In this document: piece after piece, positions 45,089 through 53,377 of the stretch
Numbering within the stretch: the first letter of the stretch is position 1
Layout: every line of letters starts with the position of its first letter
Source: Weizmannia acidilactici
GTDB taxonomy: Bacteria > Bacillota > Bacilli > Bacillales > Bacillaceae_C
Assembly: GCF_008974225.1 (NCBI RefSeq)
Contig: NZ_BKZR01000014.1
Span: 1 to 64,000, forward strand
DNA length: 64,000 nucleotides
Reading direction: 5' to 3'
Notes under the pieces: generated by a model
What the model saw: only the letters and a program-made list of their open reading frames with translations
Database searches by the model: none
What the model was told of the DNA's origin: nothing
Position numbers and translations under genes: made by a program

Positions 45089-45470
45089 GGTTCAAAGGGT
45101 TATAATGGTTTTCGTGACGATTTTCACCGTTGAATGCTTACAGAATATTTGATGGGTGAAATTGCGGCTCCAATTCATTTTGGCGATATTCTTCTTCTAA
45201 AATATTCTGTTGGAAATAGATGAGGAATGCTGCTTCCTTATTCAGGATGTCAGCGAACGTCATTCGAACGTCTCTCATGCAATTCAATTTCTTGCAAATG
45301 GCTTTCTATCGTTCGCGTGTATGCCGGACATGGGATTGGTCAAGACTGACAAGAAGAACCATTTATACCTGATGGACCGACTATACAGCCCTCGCCAGTC
45401 CCTCCGACCAGTTGGATTGCGCCGGAATCACGGACGCCGATTCCTGCTGTAATCCGTTGCGTTCGTCATG
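45089..45470 (+). pseudogene. map: Decayed methionine aminopeptidase gene (map remnant)
   Basis: Type I methionine aminopeptidase motifs persist in different frames where map normally lies. KGYNGFR is at 45095-45115, ERHSNVSHAIQ at 45255-45287 (family: ERLSNISHAIQ), and IVRVYAGHGIGQD at 45308-45346 (family: REYVGHGIGQDLHE). The last is followed by an in-frame TGA, then QEEP-IP. A one-base deletion near 45306 shifts the frame inside the NGFSIVR segment. The metal-binding C-terminal third is missing. Processing must rely on another map copy, because the activity is essential. Confidence 0.85.
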
Positions 45471-45567
45471 TTGACATGCAAGGAGCTTCGGCGAGCCTTA
45501 TAGAGTTGAGGTTTTCGGAAAGGTATTATGCTAGGTCCCAAATGTTAGAAGAAGGGAGAAGAGTTCG
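45471..45567 (+). other. Short intergenic remnant before infA
   Basis: B. subtilis has a small KOW-domain gene between map and infA; no intact one exists here. A frame at about 45515-45560 reads RFSERYYARSQMLEEGRR, faintly like the tail of that family, but this is too weak to call. The infA ribosome site lies near 45550-45558. Confidence 0.25.
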
Positions 45568-45786
45568 ATGGCGAAAGATGATGTCATTGAGGTTGAAGGC
45601 ATTGTCAGTGAAACTTTGCCGAATGCCATGTTCAAGGTAGAATTAGAGAATGGTCACACTGTTCTGGCGCATGTGTCGGGGAAAATCCGGATGAATTTTA
45701 TCCGTATTTTGCCGGGCGACAAAGTAACAGTTGAACTGTCTCCGTATGATTTAACGCGCGGAAGAATCACATACCGGTTTAAATAA
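45568..45786 (+). CDS. infA: Translation initiation factor IF-1
   Basis: IF-1 occupies the 30S A site during initiation. The 72-residue OB-fold protein has MAKDDVIEVEGIVSETLPN and the GHTVLAHVSGKIRMNFIRIL core. ATG 45568 follows GAAGGGAGAAG. It follows the map remnant and precedes rpmJ. Confidence 0.97.
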   Translation: MAKDDVIEVEGIVSETLPNAMFKVELENGHTVLAHVSGKIRMNFIRILPGDKVTVELSPYDLTRGRITYRFK

Positions 45787-45880
45787 TTTTTCCACATGAC
45801 ACGAGGGTTTTTCGGTGCAACGGCAAGTATGCCCGGGGATCCGTTTCCCAAGATACCGGGTCTGTACTCCGCTATATTAA

Positions 45881-46006
<126 letters not shown>

Positions 46007-46026
46007 TTTAAAGGAGGTGCACCTAT

Positions 46027-46392
46027 ATGGCACGTATTGCTGGTGTTGACATTCCACGTGATAAACGTGTTGTTATTTCTTTAACATACATTTATGGTAT
46101 CGGTAAATCAACCGCACAGAAAATTCTTGCTGAGGCCGGAATTTCCGAAGATACGCGCGTCCGCGATTTAACGGAAGATGAAGTAAACCGTATCCGTGAC
46201 ATCGTTGACAAGCTGAAAGTGGAAGGGGATCTTCGCCGTGAAGTTTCTCTGAACATTAAACGCTTGATGGAAATCGGATCTTACAGGGGACTTCGCCATC
46301 GCCGCGGCCTTCCTGTACGCGGGCAAAACACGAAAAATAACGCCCGTACCCGTAAAGGCCCTCGCAAAACGGTTGCCGGCAAGAAGAAATAA
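46027..46392 (+). CDS. rpsM: 30S ribosomal protein S13
   Basis: S13 bridges the subunits and contacts the P-site tRNA. The 121-residue protein has ARIAGVDIPRDKRVVISLTY and the basic tail RGLRHRRGLPVRGQNTKNNA. ATG 46027 follows AAAGGAGGTG. Confidence 0.97.
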   Translation: MARIAGVDIPRDKRVVISLTYIYGIGKSTAQKILAEAGISEDTRVRDLTEDEVNRIRDIVDKLKVEGDLRREVSLNIKRLMEIGSYRGLRHRRGLPVRGQNTKNNARTRKGPRKTVAGKKK

Positions 46393-46416
46393 TGAGCAAA
46401 GGAGGTTGCTAAAATT

Positions 46417-46806
46417 ATGGCACGTAAAACAAATACTCGTAAACGCCGTGTGAAAAAGAATATTGAGACTGGTGTCGCTCATATTCGTTCCACTTTTAAC
46501 AATACAATCGTCACGATCACTGATGTGCATGGGAATGCTGTTGCATGGTCCAGCGCAGGTGCTTTAGGATTCAAAGGTTCGCGTAAATCCACTCCGTTTG
46601 CTGCCCAGATGGCTGCTGAAACAGCTGCAAAAGCTTCGATGGAACATGGGATGAAATCTTTGGAAGTTACCGTAAAAGGACCTGGTGCAGGCCGTGAAGC
46701 CGCGATCCGCGCACTACAGGCTGCAGGACTTGAAGTAACAGCCATTAAAGATGTAACACCTGTTCCGCATAACGGGTGCCGCCCGCCAAAACGTCGCCGT
46801 GTTTAA
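46417..46806 (+). CDS. rpsK: 30S ribosomal protein S11
   Basis: S11 forms the 30S platform. The 129-residue protein has HIRSTFNNTIVTITDVHGN and the C-terminal VTPVPHNGCRPPKRRRV, with the NG site that is isomerised in this family. ATG 46417 follows AAAGGAGGT. Confidence 0.97.
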   Translation: MARKTNTRKRRVKKNIETGVAHIRSTFNNTIVTITDVHGNAVAWSSAGALGFKGSRKSTPFAAQMAAETAAKASMEHGMKSLEVTVKGPGAGREAAIRALQAAGLEVTAIKDVTPVPHNGCRPPKRRRV

Positions 46807-46811
46807 TTTTT

Positions 46812-46841
46812 TTGTATAGATTTTGTGTCGTTGTCTATAAT
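46812..46841 (+). promoter_or_regulatory. Possible internal promoter before rpoA
   Basis: TTGTAT (46812-46817), an 18-bp spacer and TATAAT (46836-46841) lie in the 182-base rpsK-rpoA spacer. The -10 is perfect, the -35 moderate. Confidence 0.4.
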
Positions 46842-46988
46842 GGGATATGATGCATAATCTGCAAAAAATATGATTTGAATGATCCAGTTGTTGTGCACAA
46901 GAGGGAATGCAAACATGGGGAATTTCGAATAGGGCTCTTCCTTGGGTGCTATACGGGGTTTCGACGTTTTGAAGGAGGGTAAATTTGA

Positions 46989-47933
46989 ATGATCGAAATT
47001 GAAAAGCCAAAAATTGAAACGGTTGAGGTTAGCGATGATGCTACTTATGGCAAGTTCGTCGTAGAACCGCTTGAGCGTGGATATGGTACTACTTTGGGTA
47101 ACTCCTTACGTCGTATCCTATTATCCTCACTCCCGGGTGCCGCTGTCACTTCCATCCAAATCGATGGCGTGATGCATGAATTCTCAACAATTGAAGGCGT
47201 CGTAGAAGATGTTACAACCATCATTTTGAACCTCAAAAAGCTGGCTTTAAAAATTTATTCCGATGAGGAAAAGACGCTTGAGATCGATGTGAAGGGAGAA
47301 GGCGTTGTGACAGCTGCCGATATTACGCATGACAGCGATGTGGAGATTTTAAATCCGGATCTCTATATTGCGACGGTTGCCGAAAACGGGCATCTTCACA
47401 TGCGCATGACAGCCAACCAAGGCCGCGGCTATGTACCCGCTGATCAAAATAAGCGGGAAGACCAACCAATTGGTGTCATTCCAATAGATTCTATTTATAC
47501 TCCTGTTCAACGCGTGAGCTATCAGGTTGAAAATACACGGGTAGGACAAGTGAGCAACTATGATAAGCTCTCATTAGATGTAACGACTGACGGAAGCATC
47601 GGCCCGAAAGAAGCGATCGCTTTAGGCGCCAAAATTTTGACTGAGCATTTGAACATCTTCGTAGGACTGACGGACGAAGCGCAAAACGCCGAAATCATGG
47701 TGGAAAAAGAAGAGGACCAAAAAGAAAAAGTGCTTGAGATGACCATCGAAGAACTTGATCTTTCGGTTCGTTCTTACAACTGCCTGAAACGCGCGGGCAT
47801 CAATACTGTCCAGGAGTTGGCCAACAAGACGGAAGAAGACATGATGAAAGTGCGCAACTTGGGCCGCAAGTCTTTGGAAGAAGTTAAAGCGAAGCTTGAA
47901 GATTTGGGCTTAGGCTTGCGTAAAGACGACTAA
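46989..47933 (+). CDS. rpoA: DNA-directed RNA polymerase subunit alpha
   Basis: RpoA dimerises to nucleate polymerase assembly. The 314-residue protein has the N-terminal assembly domain (EPLERGYGTTLGNSLRRILL) and the C-terminal DNA/activator domain (LDLSVRSYNCLKRAGINTV; KVRNLGRKSLEEVKAKLEDL). ATG 46989 follows GAAGGAGGG. Confidence 0.97.
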   Translation: MIEIEKPKIETVEVSDDATYGKFVVEPLERGYGTTLGNSLRRILLSSLPGAAVTSIQIDGVMHEFSTIEGVVEDVTTIILNLKKLALKIYSDEEKTLEIDVKGEGVVTAADITHDSDVEILNPDLYIATVAENGHLHMRMTANQGRGYVPADQNKREDQPIGVIPIDSIYTPVQRVSYQVENTRVGQVSNYDKLSLDVTTDGSIGPKEAIALGAKILTEHLNIFVGLTDEAQNAEIMVEKEEDQKEKVLEMTIEELDLSVRSYNCLKRAGINTVQELANKTEEDMMKVRNLGRKSLEEVKAKLEDLGLGLRKDD

Positions 47934-47983
47934 GCTGGTCGAAAGGCAACGACTAATAATCCAACATAAGGGAGGGAAACTTC

Positions 47984-48370
47984 ATGCCTTACAGAAAGTT
48001 AGGACGCACAAGCGCCCAACGTAAAGCATTGCTGCGCGATTTAGCAACAGACCTTATCATCAACGAACGCATCGAAACAACTGAAGCACGTGCAAAAGAA
48101 TTACGCTCGGTTGTTGAAAAATTAGTTACGCTTGGAAAACGCGGGGATCTTCATGCCCGCCGCCAGGCTGCTGCATTTGTACGCCACGAAACGGCTGATG
48201 CAGAAACGAAACAAGATGCTGTTCAAAAATTGTTCTCGGTAATCGCACCGCGTTATACGGAACGCCAGGGCGGATACACCCGGATTATGAAAGTGGGTCC
48301 GCGCCGCGGGGATGGCGCACCGGTTGCCATTATCGAATTCGTCGAAGAAGACGAAAAAGTAAGCGAATGA
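47984..48370 (+). CDS. rplQ: 50S ribosomal protein L17
   Basis: L17 sits at the base of the 50S subunit. The 128-residue protein begins MPYRKLGRTSAQRKALLRDL and contains YTERQGGYTRIMKVGPRRGD. It is a little longer than the 120-residue B. subtilis form owing to insertion around HETADAETKQD and the acidic tail. It ends the S10-spc-alpha cluster. Confidence 0.96.
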   Translation: MPYRKLGRTSAQRKALLRDLATDLIINERIETTEARAKELRSVVEKLVTLGKRGDLHARRQAAAFVRHETADAETKQDAVQKLFSVIAPRYTERQGGYTRIMKVGPRRGDGAPVAIIEFVEEDEKVSE

Positions 48371-48377
48371 TCATGAC

Positions 48378-48426
48378 AAGGGCTGGACAGTTTGGAAGTA
48401 TCTTAACTGCTTCTCTGCCCTTTTTC
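48378..48426 (+). terminator. Terminator after rplQ
   Basis: AAGGGC (48378-48383) pairs with GCCCTT (48417-48422), enclosing a secondary stem-loop and followed by T residues. It plausibly ends the ribosomal superoperon. Confidence 0.65.
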
Positions 48427-48439
48427 TATAATGAACGAT

Positions 48440-48500
48440 TGATTACCGCGGGGTTTGCGGGGCAGTAACGCCAAAACAAAGCGGATTTCGCGGTAATTCA
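48440..48500. repeat. Short palindrome sharing a 14-mer with the sigH-downstream element
   Basis: ATTACCGCG (48442-48450) and CGCGGTAAT (48489-48497) are perfect 9-bp arms. AAGCGGATTTCGCG (48479-48492) overlaps the right arm, as it does in the element at 16234-16360. This suggests a dispersed repeat family. Confidence 0.5.
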
Positions 48501-48572
48501 CCATCCTTGATACGATCCAGCCTTCCTTAAAAACGAGTGTTACGATGGGCATGTTCGCGTGACCCGTCTAGC

Positions 48573-48650
48573 TCCTTGCACCTCTCTTTTTTTAATCTTG
48601 TTTGCGCGGGTTTGTTAACGTCTACACTGAAGAGGGGTGCAGGCTTTTTT
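48573..48650 (+). promoter_or_regulatory. Long-loop terminator-like structure before ecfA1
   Basis: TGCACCTCTCTT (about 48578-48589) pairs with AAGAGGGGTGCA (about 48630-48641, one G-U) and a T run follows. About 40 bases, including a GCGCGGGTTTG segment, lie in the loop. It could terminate readthrough or act as a control element for ecfA1. No known riboswitch consensus was recognised. Confidence 0.45.
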
Positions 48651-48784
48651 ATTATGGGGATATTTTTCCCGCCAAACAGCCGGGTCATACGGTAAAATAG
48701 ACAATAAGCAGGAAGTTTTGCTTATGATCGTTAGCAGCATGCTTTACCGCAGGTAGACAAGGCTTACCGAGGAGGAATCCAACA

Positions 48785-49633
48785 TTGGCAGAAGGCGGAA
48801 ACGCAGTCATTGACATCCATCAAGTTTCCTTTCGTTACCCGGAACAGGAAACTTATGCGTTAAAGGATATTTCTTTTCAAGTATATGAAGGCGAATGGCT
48901 GGCCATCGTCGGGCATAACGGTTCCGGAAAGTCGACGTTGGCCAGGTTGCTGAACGGTCTGCAATTTCCCGAAACGGGGTCCATCACGGTTGGCGGGCTC
49001 CCTTTGTCTGAGGAAAACGTGTGGGAAATCAGGAGGCGGGTCGGCATGGTTTTCCAAAATCCGGACAACCAGTTTGTCGGCACAACCGTACAGGATGATG
49101 TCGCGTTCGGCCTCGAAAACCACGGCGTCCCGCGCGACATCATGGTGGAACGCGTCCATGACGCCCTGGAACGCGTGCGCATGTCCGCCTTTTTGGACCG
49201 TGAGCCGCACCATTTATCGGGCGGCCAGAAGCAAAGGGTGGCGATTGCCGGCATTATTGCGCTGCAGCCGAAAGTCATCATTTTGGATGAAGCGACTTCA
49301 ATGCTCGACCCGGTTGGCCGGAAAGAAGTGCTGGGGACAATCCGAGAGTTAAAAAGTGAAGTCGGCCTGACCGTCATTTCCATCACTCATGATTTGGAGG
49401 AAGCTGCCCAGGCCGACCGGATGATCGTGATGAACCAGGGGCAGGTGTACAAAGAGGGCGTGCCGCGTGAAATTTTTCAAATGGACGAAAAGCTGATAGC
49501 ACTCGGTTTGGATATTCCGTTTCCAGTGAAAATGGCAAAAGCGTTAAAAACAATCGGGTTTGATTTTCCTATGATTTATTTAACAGACGAAGAATTGGTG
49601 GATGCACTATGGACATTGCACTTGAGCAAGTAG
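48785..49633 (+). CDS. ecfA1: ECF transporter ATPase EcfA1
   Basis: EcfA1 is one of the two ATPases of the shared energy-coupling module that powers uptake of vitamins and metals by S components. The 282-residue protein has Walker A GHNGSGKST, the Q-loop FQNPDNQFVG, signature LSGGQKQRVAIAG, Walker B VIILDEATSMLDP and H-loop SITHD. It starts at TTG 48785 after GAGGAGGA. Its end overlaps ecfA2 by 25 bases. Confidence 0.95.
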   Translation: MAEGGNAVIDIHQVSFRYPEQETYALKDISFQVYEGEWLAIVGHNGSGKSTLARLLNGLQFPETGSITVGGLPLSEENVWEIRRRVGMVFQNPDNQFVGTTVQDDVAFGLENHGVPRDIMVERVHDALERVRMSAFLDREPHHLSGGQKQRVAIAGIIALQPKVIILDEATSMLDPVGRKEVLGTIRELKSEVGLTVISITHDLEEAAQADRMIVMNQGQVYKEGVPREIFQMDEKLIALGLDIPFPVKMAKALKTIGFDFPMIYLTDEELVDALWTLHLSK

Positions 49634-50475
49634 AATACCGTTACCAGCCGAATACGCCGTTTGAAAGGCTTGCGCTCCATAATATTTCCCTCGAAATTCC
49701 GTCGGGCCGCTATATCGCCGTGATCGGGCATACCGGCTCGGGAAAGTCGACGCTGTTGCAGCATTTAAATGCCCTGCTGCAGCCGACAAAAGGAAAAATC
49801 ACCATTGGGGACCGAGTGATCGATGCCGGCAAAAAAGAAAAAAACTTAAAAGCCATCCGGCAAAAAGTCGGGATTGTTTTCCAATTTCCGGAACACCAGC
49901 TGTTTGAGGAAACGGTTGAAAAGGATATTTGTTTCGGGCCGATGAATTTCGGCGTGCCGGAAGACGTGGCAAAAAAGCGGGCAAGGGAATTGATCCGGCT
50001 TGTCGGGCTTCCGGAGGACATCCTCGCGAAATCGCCGTTTGATTTATCAGGCGGGCAGATGCGGCGTGTTGCCATCGCCGGGGTGCTGGCAATGGAACCG
50101 GACGTCCTCGTTTTGGACGAGCCGACTGCAGGGCTTGATCCGCGCGGGCGCCGGGAAATGATGGACTTGTTTTACGAACTGCACCGGGCAAAACATTTAA
50201 CGACCATTCTTGTTACCCACAGCATGGAAGATGCGGCCGCGTACGCGGATGAACTGGTGATTTTGCACCATGGCGAACTGAAACGGAAAGGCCCCCCGCG
50301 CGAAATCTTTTCGGATCCGGAAGAGCTTGAAAAGTGGGGGTTAAGCGTGCCGGATATTGTCCGCTTCCAGTCGACGCTGGAGAAAAGGCTGGGCAAAAAG
50401 CTCGGGAAAACCTGCCTGACAGCGGAAGAGCTCGCCGAAGAACTGCAATCGCTTTTGAAACGGGGTGGGCGTTGA
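49609..50475 (+). CDS. ecfA2: ECF transporter ATPase EcfA2
   Basis: This is the second ATPase of the ECF module. The 288-residue protein has Walker A GHTGSGKST, FQFPEHQLFEETVEKD typical of EcfA2, the signature LSGGQMRRVAIAG, Walker B VLVLDEPTAGLDP and H-loop VTHS. Start ATG 49609 overlaps ecfA1, and its stop overlaps the ecfT start, so the three are coupled. Confidence 0.95.
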   Translation: MDIALEQVEYRYQPNTPFERLALHNISLEIPSGRYIAVIGHTGSGKSTLLQHLNALLQPTKGKITIGDRVIDAGKKEKNLKAIRQKVGIVFQFPEHQLFEETVEKDICFGPMNFGVPEDVAKKRARELIRLVGLPEDILAKSPFDLSGGQMRRVAIAGVLAMEPDVLVLDEPTAGLDPRGRREMMDLFYELHRAKHLTTILVTHSMEDAAAYADELVILHHGELKRKGPPREIFSDPEELEKWGLSVPDIVRFQSTLEKRLGKKLGKTCLTAEELAEELQSLLKRGGR

Positions 50476-51284
50476 TGATGGAAAAAATGATTTTCGGGCG
50501 CTATATTCCGGGCGATTCCGTCATTCACCGGATGGATCCGCGCTCGAAACTGATTTTTGTCTTTGTTTTTATCTGTATCGTGTTCCTGGCCAACAACGCG
50601 GTGACATATGCGATTTTGACGGCATTTACAATGCTGGTAATGCTGCTTTCGAAGGTGCCCGTCCGCTTTTTTATTAACGGTTTAATGCCGATTTTGTGGC
50701 TTGTTGTGTTTACATTTTTCTTGCAGCTTTTCTTTAACCGGGAAGGGCAGCTTGTTTTCCATTATGCGTTTATCCGTATTTACAGCGAAGGGATTCGGCA
50801 GGGCGTGTTTATTTCGCTCCGGTTTTTGCTTCTGATTTTTTTGACGTCGCTTTTGACGTTGACTACTACGCCGATTTCGCTAACGGATGGGATTGAAATG
50901 CTGCTTAGCCCGCTCCTGAAAATTAAATTTCCAGTGCATGAACTTGCTTTGATGATGTCGATTTCGTTAAGGTTTATCCCGACCTTGATGGATGAAACCG
51001 AAAAAATCATGAAAGCGCAAATGGCAAGGGGCGTCGATTTCTCGGGGGGCAGCCTGAAAGACCGGGTCAAGGCCATCATTCCTTTATTGATTCCGCTGTT
51101 TGTCAGCTCGTTTAAAAGGGCGGAGGAGCTCGCGACCGCGATGGAAGCGAGGGGTTACCAAGGCGGGGAAGGCAGGACAAAATACCGCCTGCTCGTCTGG
51201 CGGCCTGCTGACACCCTTTCCTTATGTTCTCTCGCGGCAGTGACGGTTCTGCTTGTGTTATTCCGTGACGGGGGGATTTTATGA
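50475..51284 (+). CDS. ecfT: ECF transporter transmembrane subunit EcfT
   Basis: EcfT couples ATP hydrolysis to S-component toppling. The 269-residue membrane protein has several hydrophobic helices, the DPRSKLIF N-terminal motif, and coupling helices with an ARG-type motif (KAQMARGVDF; AMEARGYQGG). I chose ATG 50475 (or 50478), overlapping the ecfA2 TGA; the longer frame starting at 50334 lies within ecfA2. Confidence 0.94.
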   Translation: MMEKMIFGRYIPGDSVIHRMDPRSKLIFVFVFICIVFLANNAVTYAILTAFTMLVMLLSKVPVRFFINGLMPILWLVVFTFFLQLFFNREGQLVFHYAFIRIYSEGIRQGVFISLRFLLLIFLTSLLTLTTTPISLTDGIEMLLSPLLKIKFPVHELALMMSISLRFIPTLMDETEKIMKAQMARGVDFSGGSLKDRVKAIIPLLIPLFVSSFKRAEELATAMEARGYQGGEGRTKYRLLVWRPADTLSLCSLAAVTVLLVLFRDGGIL

Positions 51285-52030
51285 GCAGGATCAAATGCAC
51301 GATCAGCTATGACGGTTCCGGTTTTGCCGGCTACCAGGTCCAGCCCGGGCAGCGGACGGTACAGGCGGAACTGGAAAAGGCGCTTGCCTCCATCCATAAA
51401 AGCCGGCCGGTCAAAACGGCAGCTTCCGGACGGACGGATGCCGGCGTACACGCGATGGGCCAGGTCATACATTTTGATACCGATCTTTCCATCCCGGAGG
51501 AGAAATGGCCGGCTGCTTTAAACAGCCTGCTTCCCGATGACATTTCGGTTTTAAAAGCGGAACGCGCACAACCGGATTTCCACGCCCGCTTTTCGGCAAA
51601 AGAGAAAGAGTACCGCTACCGGATTTATTTCTCGGATGTCCGCAGCCCGTTTAAGCACCATTACGCCTGCATGGTAAGGTTTCCGCTGGACATGGAAGCG
51701 ATGGAAGAAGCGGCGGAGTCTGTACTCGGCACCCACGATTTTACGAGTTTCTGTTCGGCGAAAACGGAAGTGGAAGATAAGATCCGCACCTTAAAAGAAA
51801 TTGAGTTTTTGCGCAAGGAAGGCGAACTCGTCATCCGGTTTACCGGCGACGGTTTTTTATATAATATGGTCCGGATCCTGACCGGCACTTTGCTTGAAAT
51901 TGGCAGTGGGAAACGGGCGCCCGGGGAGATGCGCAAGATTCTTGAAAAACGGAACCGGATTTTTGCGGGTAAAACGGCGCCGCCGCAAGGGTTGTATTTA
52001 TGGAAAGTGTCTTACGGCGGAACCGGTTGA
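51281..52030 (+). CDS. truA: tRNA pseudouridine synthase A
   Basis: TruA makes pseudouridine at tRNA positions 38-40. The 249-residue protein has the catalytic aspartate in ASGRTDAGVHAMGQ, plus HDFTSFCSAK and the FTGDGFLYNMVR motif. ATG 51281 overlaps ecfT by four bases, the order ecfT-truA-rplM-rpsI matching B. subtilis. Confidence 0.96.
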   Translation: MSRIKCTISYDGSGFAGYQVQPGQRTVQAELEKALASIHKSRPVKTAASGRTDAGVHAMGQVIHFDTDLSIPEEKWPAALNSLLPDDISVLKAERAQPDFHARFSAKEKEYRYRIYFSDVRSPFKHHYACMVRFPLDMEAMEEAAESVLGTHDFTSFCSAKTEVEDKIRTLKEIEFLRKEGELVIRFTGDGFLYNMVRILTGTLLEIGSGKRAPGEMRKILEKRNRIFAGKTAPPQGLYLWKVSYGGTG

Positions 52031-52082
52031 GGCCGCATCCAAAAAGGTTTGTAAAAACAACCGTTCCGGGCGTAACATTTGC

Positions 52083-52111
52083 TTGACATTCTTGCCCCAA
52101 ACCGATATTAT
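52083..52111 (+). promoter_or_regulatory. rplM promoter
   Basis: A near-consensus sigma-A promoter: TTGACA (52083-52088), a 17-bp spacer and TATTAT (52106-52111). Confidence 0.85.
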
Positions 52112-52136
52112 ATCATATGGTATTGTTTTTTTTACT

Positions 52137-52212
52137 CCACGATAAGCCCCGGAAACTTATTCGTGTTGATGACAATAGATCATGAGTGTTTTGCGATTAT
52201 TTTTTAGGAGGG
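52137..52212 (+). promoter_or_regulatory. L13 leader RNA
   Basis: The leader contains AAGCCCCGGAAACTT followed by the conserved TTGATGACAATAGATCATGA and GTGTTTTGCGATTA tracts. These closely resemble the Bacillales L13-leader, thought to mediate autogenous control of rplM-rpsI. Confidence 0.78.
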
Positions 52213-52219
52213 TAAACTC

Positions 52220-52657
52220 ATGCGTACGACTTATATGGCAAAAGCAAATGATGTTGAACGTAAATGGTACGTAGTGGATGCATCAGGCAAAACCCTTGGG
52301 CGCCTTGCTTCTGAAGTCGCATCTATTTTACGTGGCAAACATAAACCGACTTTCACACCGCACGTGGATACGGGTGACCATGTGATCATTGTAAATGCAT
52401 CGAAAATCGAATTGACAGGCAAAAAATTAACGGACAAAATTTACTACCGCCACAGCCAGTTTGCAGGCGGCCTGAAACAGCGCACGGCAGGCGAAATGCG
52501 TGCGAACTACCCGGAAAAAATGCTGGAACTTGCAATCAAAGGTATGCTACCAAAAGGTTCCCTTGGGCGCCAAATGTTCAAAAAATTGCATGTGTATGCA
52601 GGACCAGAGCATCCGCATGAAGCACAGAAACCTGAAGTCTACGAACTTCGCGGATAA
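52220..52657 (+). CDS. rplM: 50S ribosomal protein L13
   Basis: L13 is an early 50S assembly protein. The 145-residue product has MRTTYMAKANDVERKWYVVD, the GRLASEVASILRGKHKPTF region and the MLPKGSLGRQMFKKLHVYAG signature. ATG 52220 follows TAGGAGGG. Confidence 0.97.
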   Translation: MRTTYMAKANDVERKWYVVDASGKTLGRLASEVASILRGKHKPTFTPHVDTGDHVIIVNASKIELTGKKLTDKIYYRHSQFAGGLKQRTAGEMRANYPEKMLELAIKGMLPKGSLGRQMFKKLHVYAGPEHPHEAQKPEVYELRG

Positions 52658-52678
52658 TTTTAAAAGGAGGGCATTATT

Positions 52679-53071
52679 TTGGCACAAGTACAATATACCG
52701 GAACTGGACGCCGCAAAAGTTCTGTTGCACGTGTCCGCTTAGTTCCTGGAAACGGCAATATTACGATTAACGGACGCGACGTAAAAGATTACATCCCGTT
52801 CGAGGCTTTAATCGAAGTCATTAAACAACCATTGAATATAACGGAAACAGCAGGCAGCTACGATGTTTTGGTAAACGTAAAAGGTGGCGGCTTCACCGGA
52901 CAGGCCGGCGCAATCCGCCACGGCATTGCCCGTGCATTGCTTGAGGCTGACCCTGAATACCGCGCAACATTAAAACGCGCAGGGTTGCTGACCCGTGACG
53001 CACGTATGAAAGAACGTAAAAAATACGGCCTCAAAGGCGCCCGCCGCGCACCGCAGTTCTCGAAACGTTAA
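52679..53071 (+). CDS. rpsI: 30S ribosomal protein S9
   Basis: S9 reaches the P-site tRNA with its C-terminal tail. The 130-residue protein has YTGTGRRKSSVARVRL, GGGFTGQAGAIRHGIARALL and the tail ending APQFSKR. It starts at TTG 52679 after AAAGGAGGG. In B. subtilis ybaK follows; here 7.8 kb of other sequence intervenes. Confidence 0.97.
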   Translation: MAQVQYTGTGRRKSSVARVRLVPGNGNITINGRDVKDYIPFEALIEVIKQPLNITETAGSYDVLVNVKGGGFTGQAGAIRHGIARALLEADPEYRATLKRAGLLTRDARMKERKKYGLKGARRAPQFSKR

Positions 53072-53085
53072 TTTATTTTACGACG

Positions 53086-53122
53086 AAGGCTCCCGGACCA
53101 CATTTGGTTTGGGGGCTTTTTC
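53086..53122 (+). terminator. Terminator after rpsI
   Basis: AAGGCTCC..GGACCA pairs with TGGTT..GGGGGCTT around CATT and is followed by T residues. Confidence 0.75.
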
Positions 53123-53177
53123 TTATGCTTGGGAAACAGCTTGAAACTGGGGCTGTGCGCCTTGCCCGGTTCAGAGA

Positions 53178-53270
53178 AATCGGCGGAAAACGTGGGGGAA
53201 TCGGCGGGAGTTCCGGAAAAATCAGCGGTAATATCAAAAAAATCGGCGGAAAGGTGCAGGAAATCAGCGA
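53178..53270. repeat. 21-bp-period array, block 1
   Basis: The core AATC(G/A)GCG(G/A) starts at 53178, 53199, 53220, 53241 and 53262, exactly 21 bp apart. The bases between cores are poorly conserved. A 131-codon open frame runs through it as heptad-like repeats, but I treat that as a by-product of the period (21 = 7 codons), because the second block shifts frame. Confidence 0.85.
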
Positions 53271-53377
53271 AAAGTTGAAAAAAGGCGGAGAAGAGTGCCC
53301 GCCCCTATGCATCATTCCTAAAAAAAGAGCGATAAAAGTAAGAAACAATGGCCAGGGCGCCCCGCTTGGTTCAGAGA

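Noticed and set aside
45210..45452. 80-codon frame between adk and infA as a novel small protein
   Set aside because: Its SNVSHAIQ stretch is the remnant of map and the rest runs out of frame relative to other map motifs.
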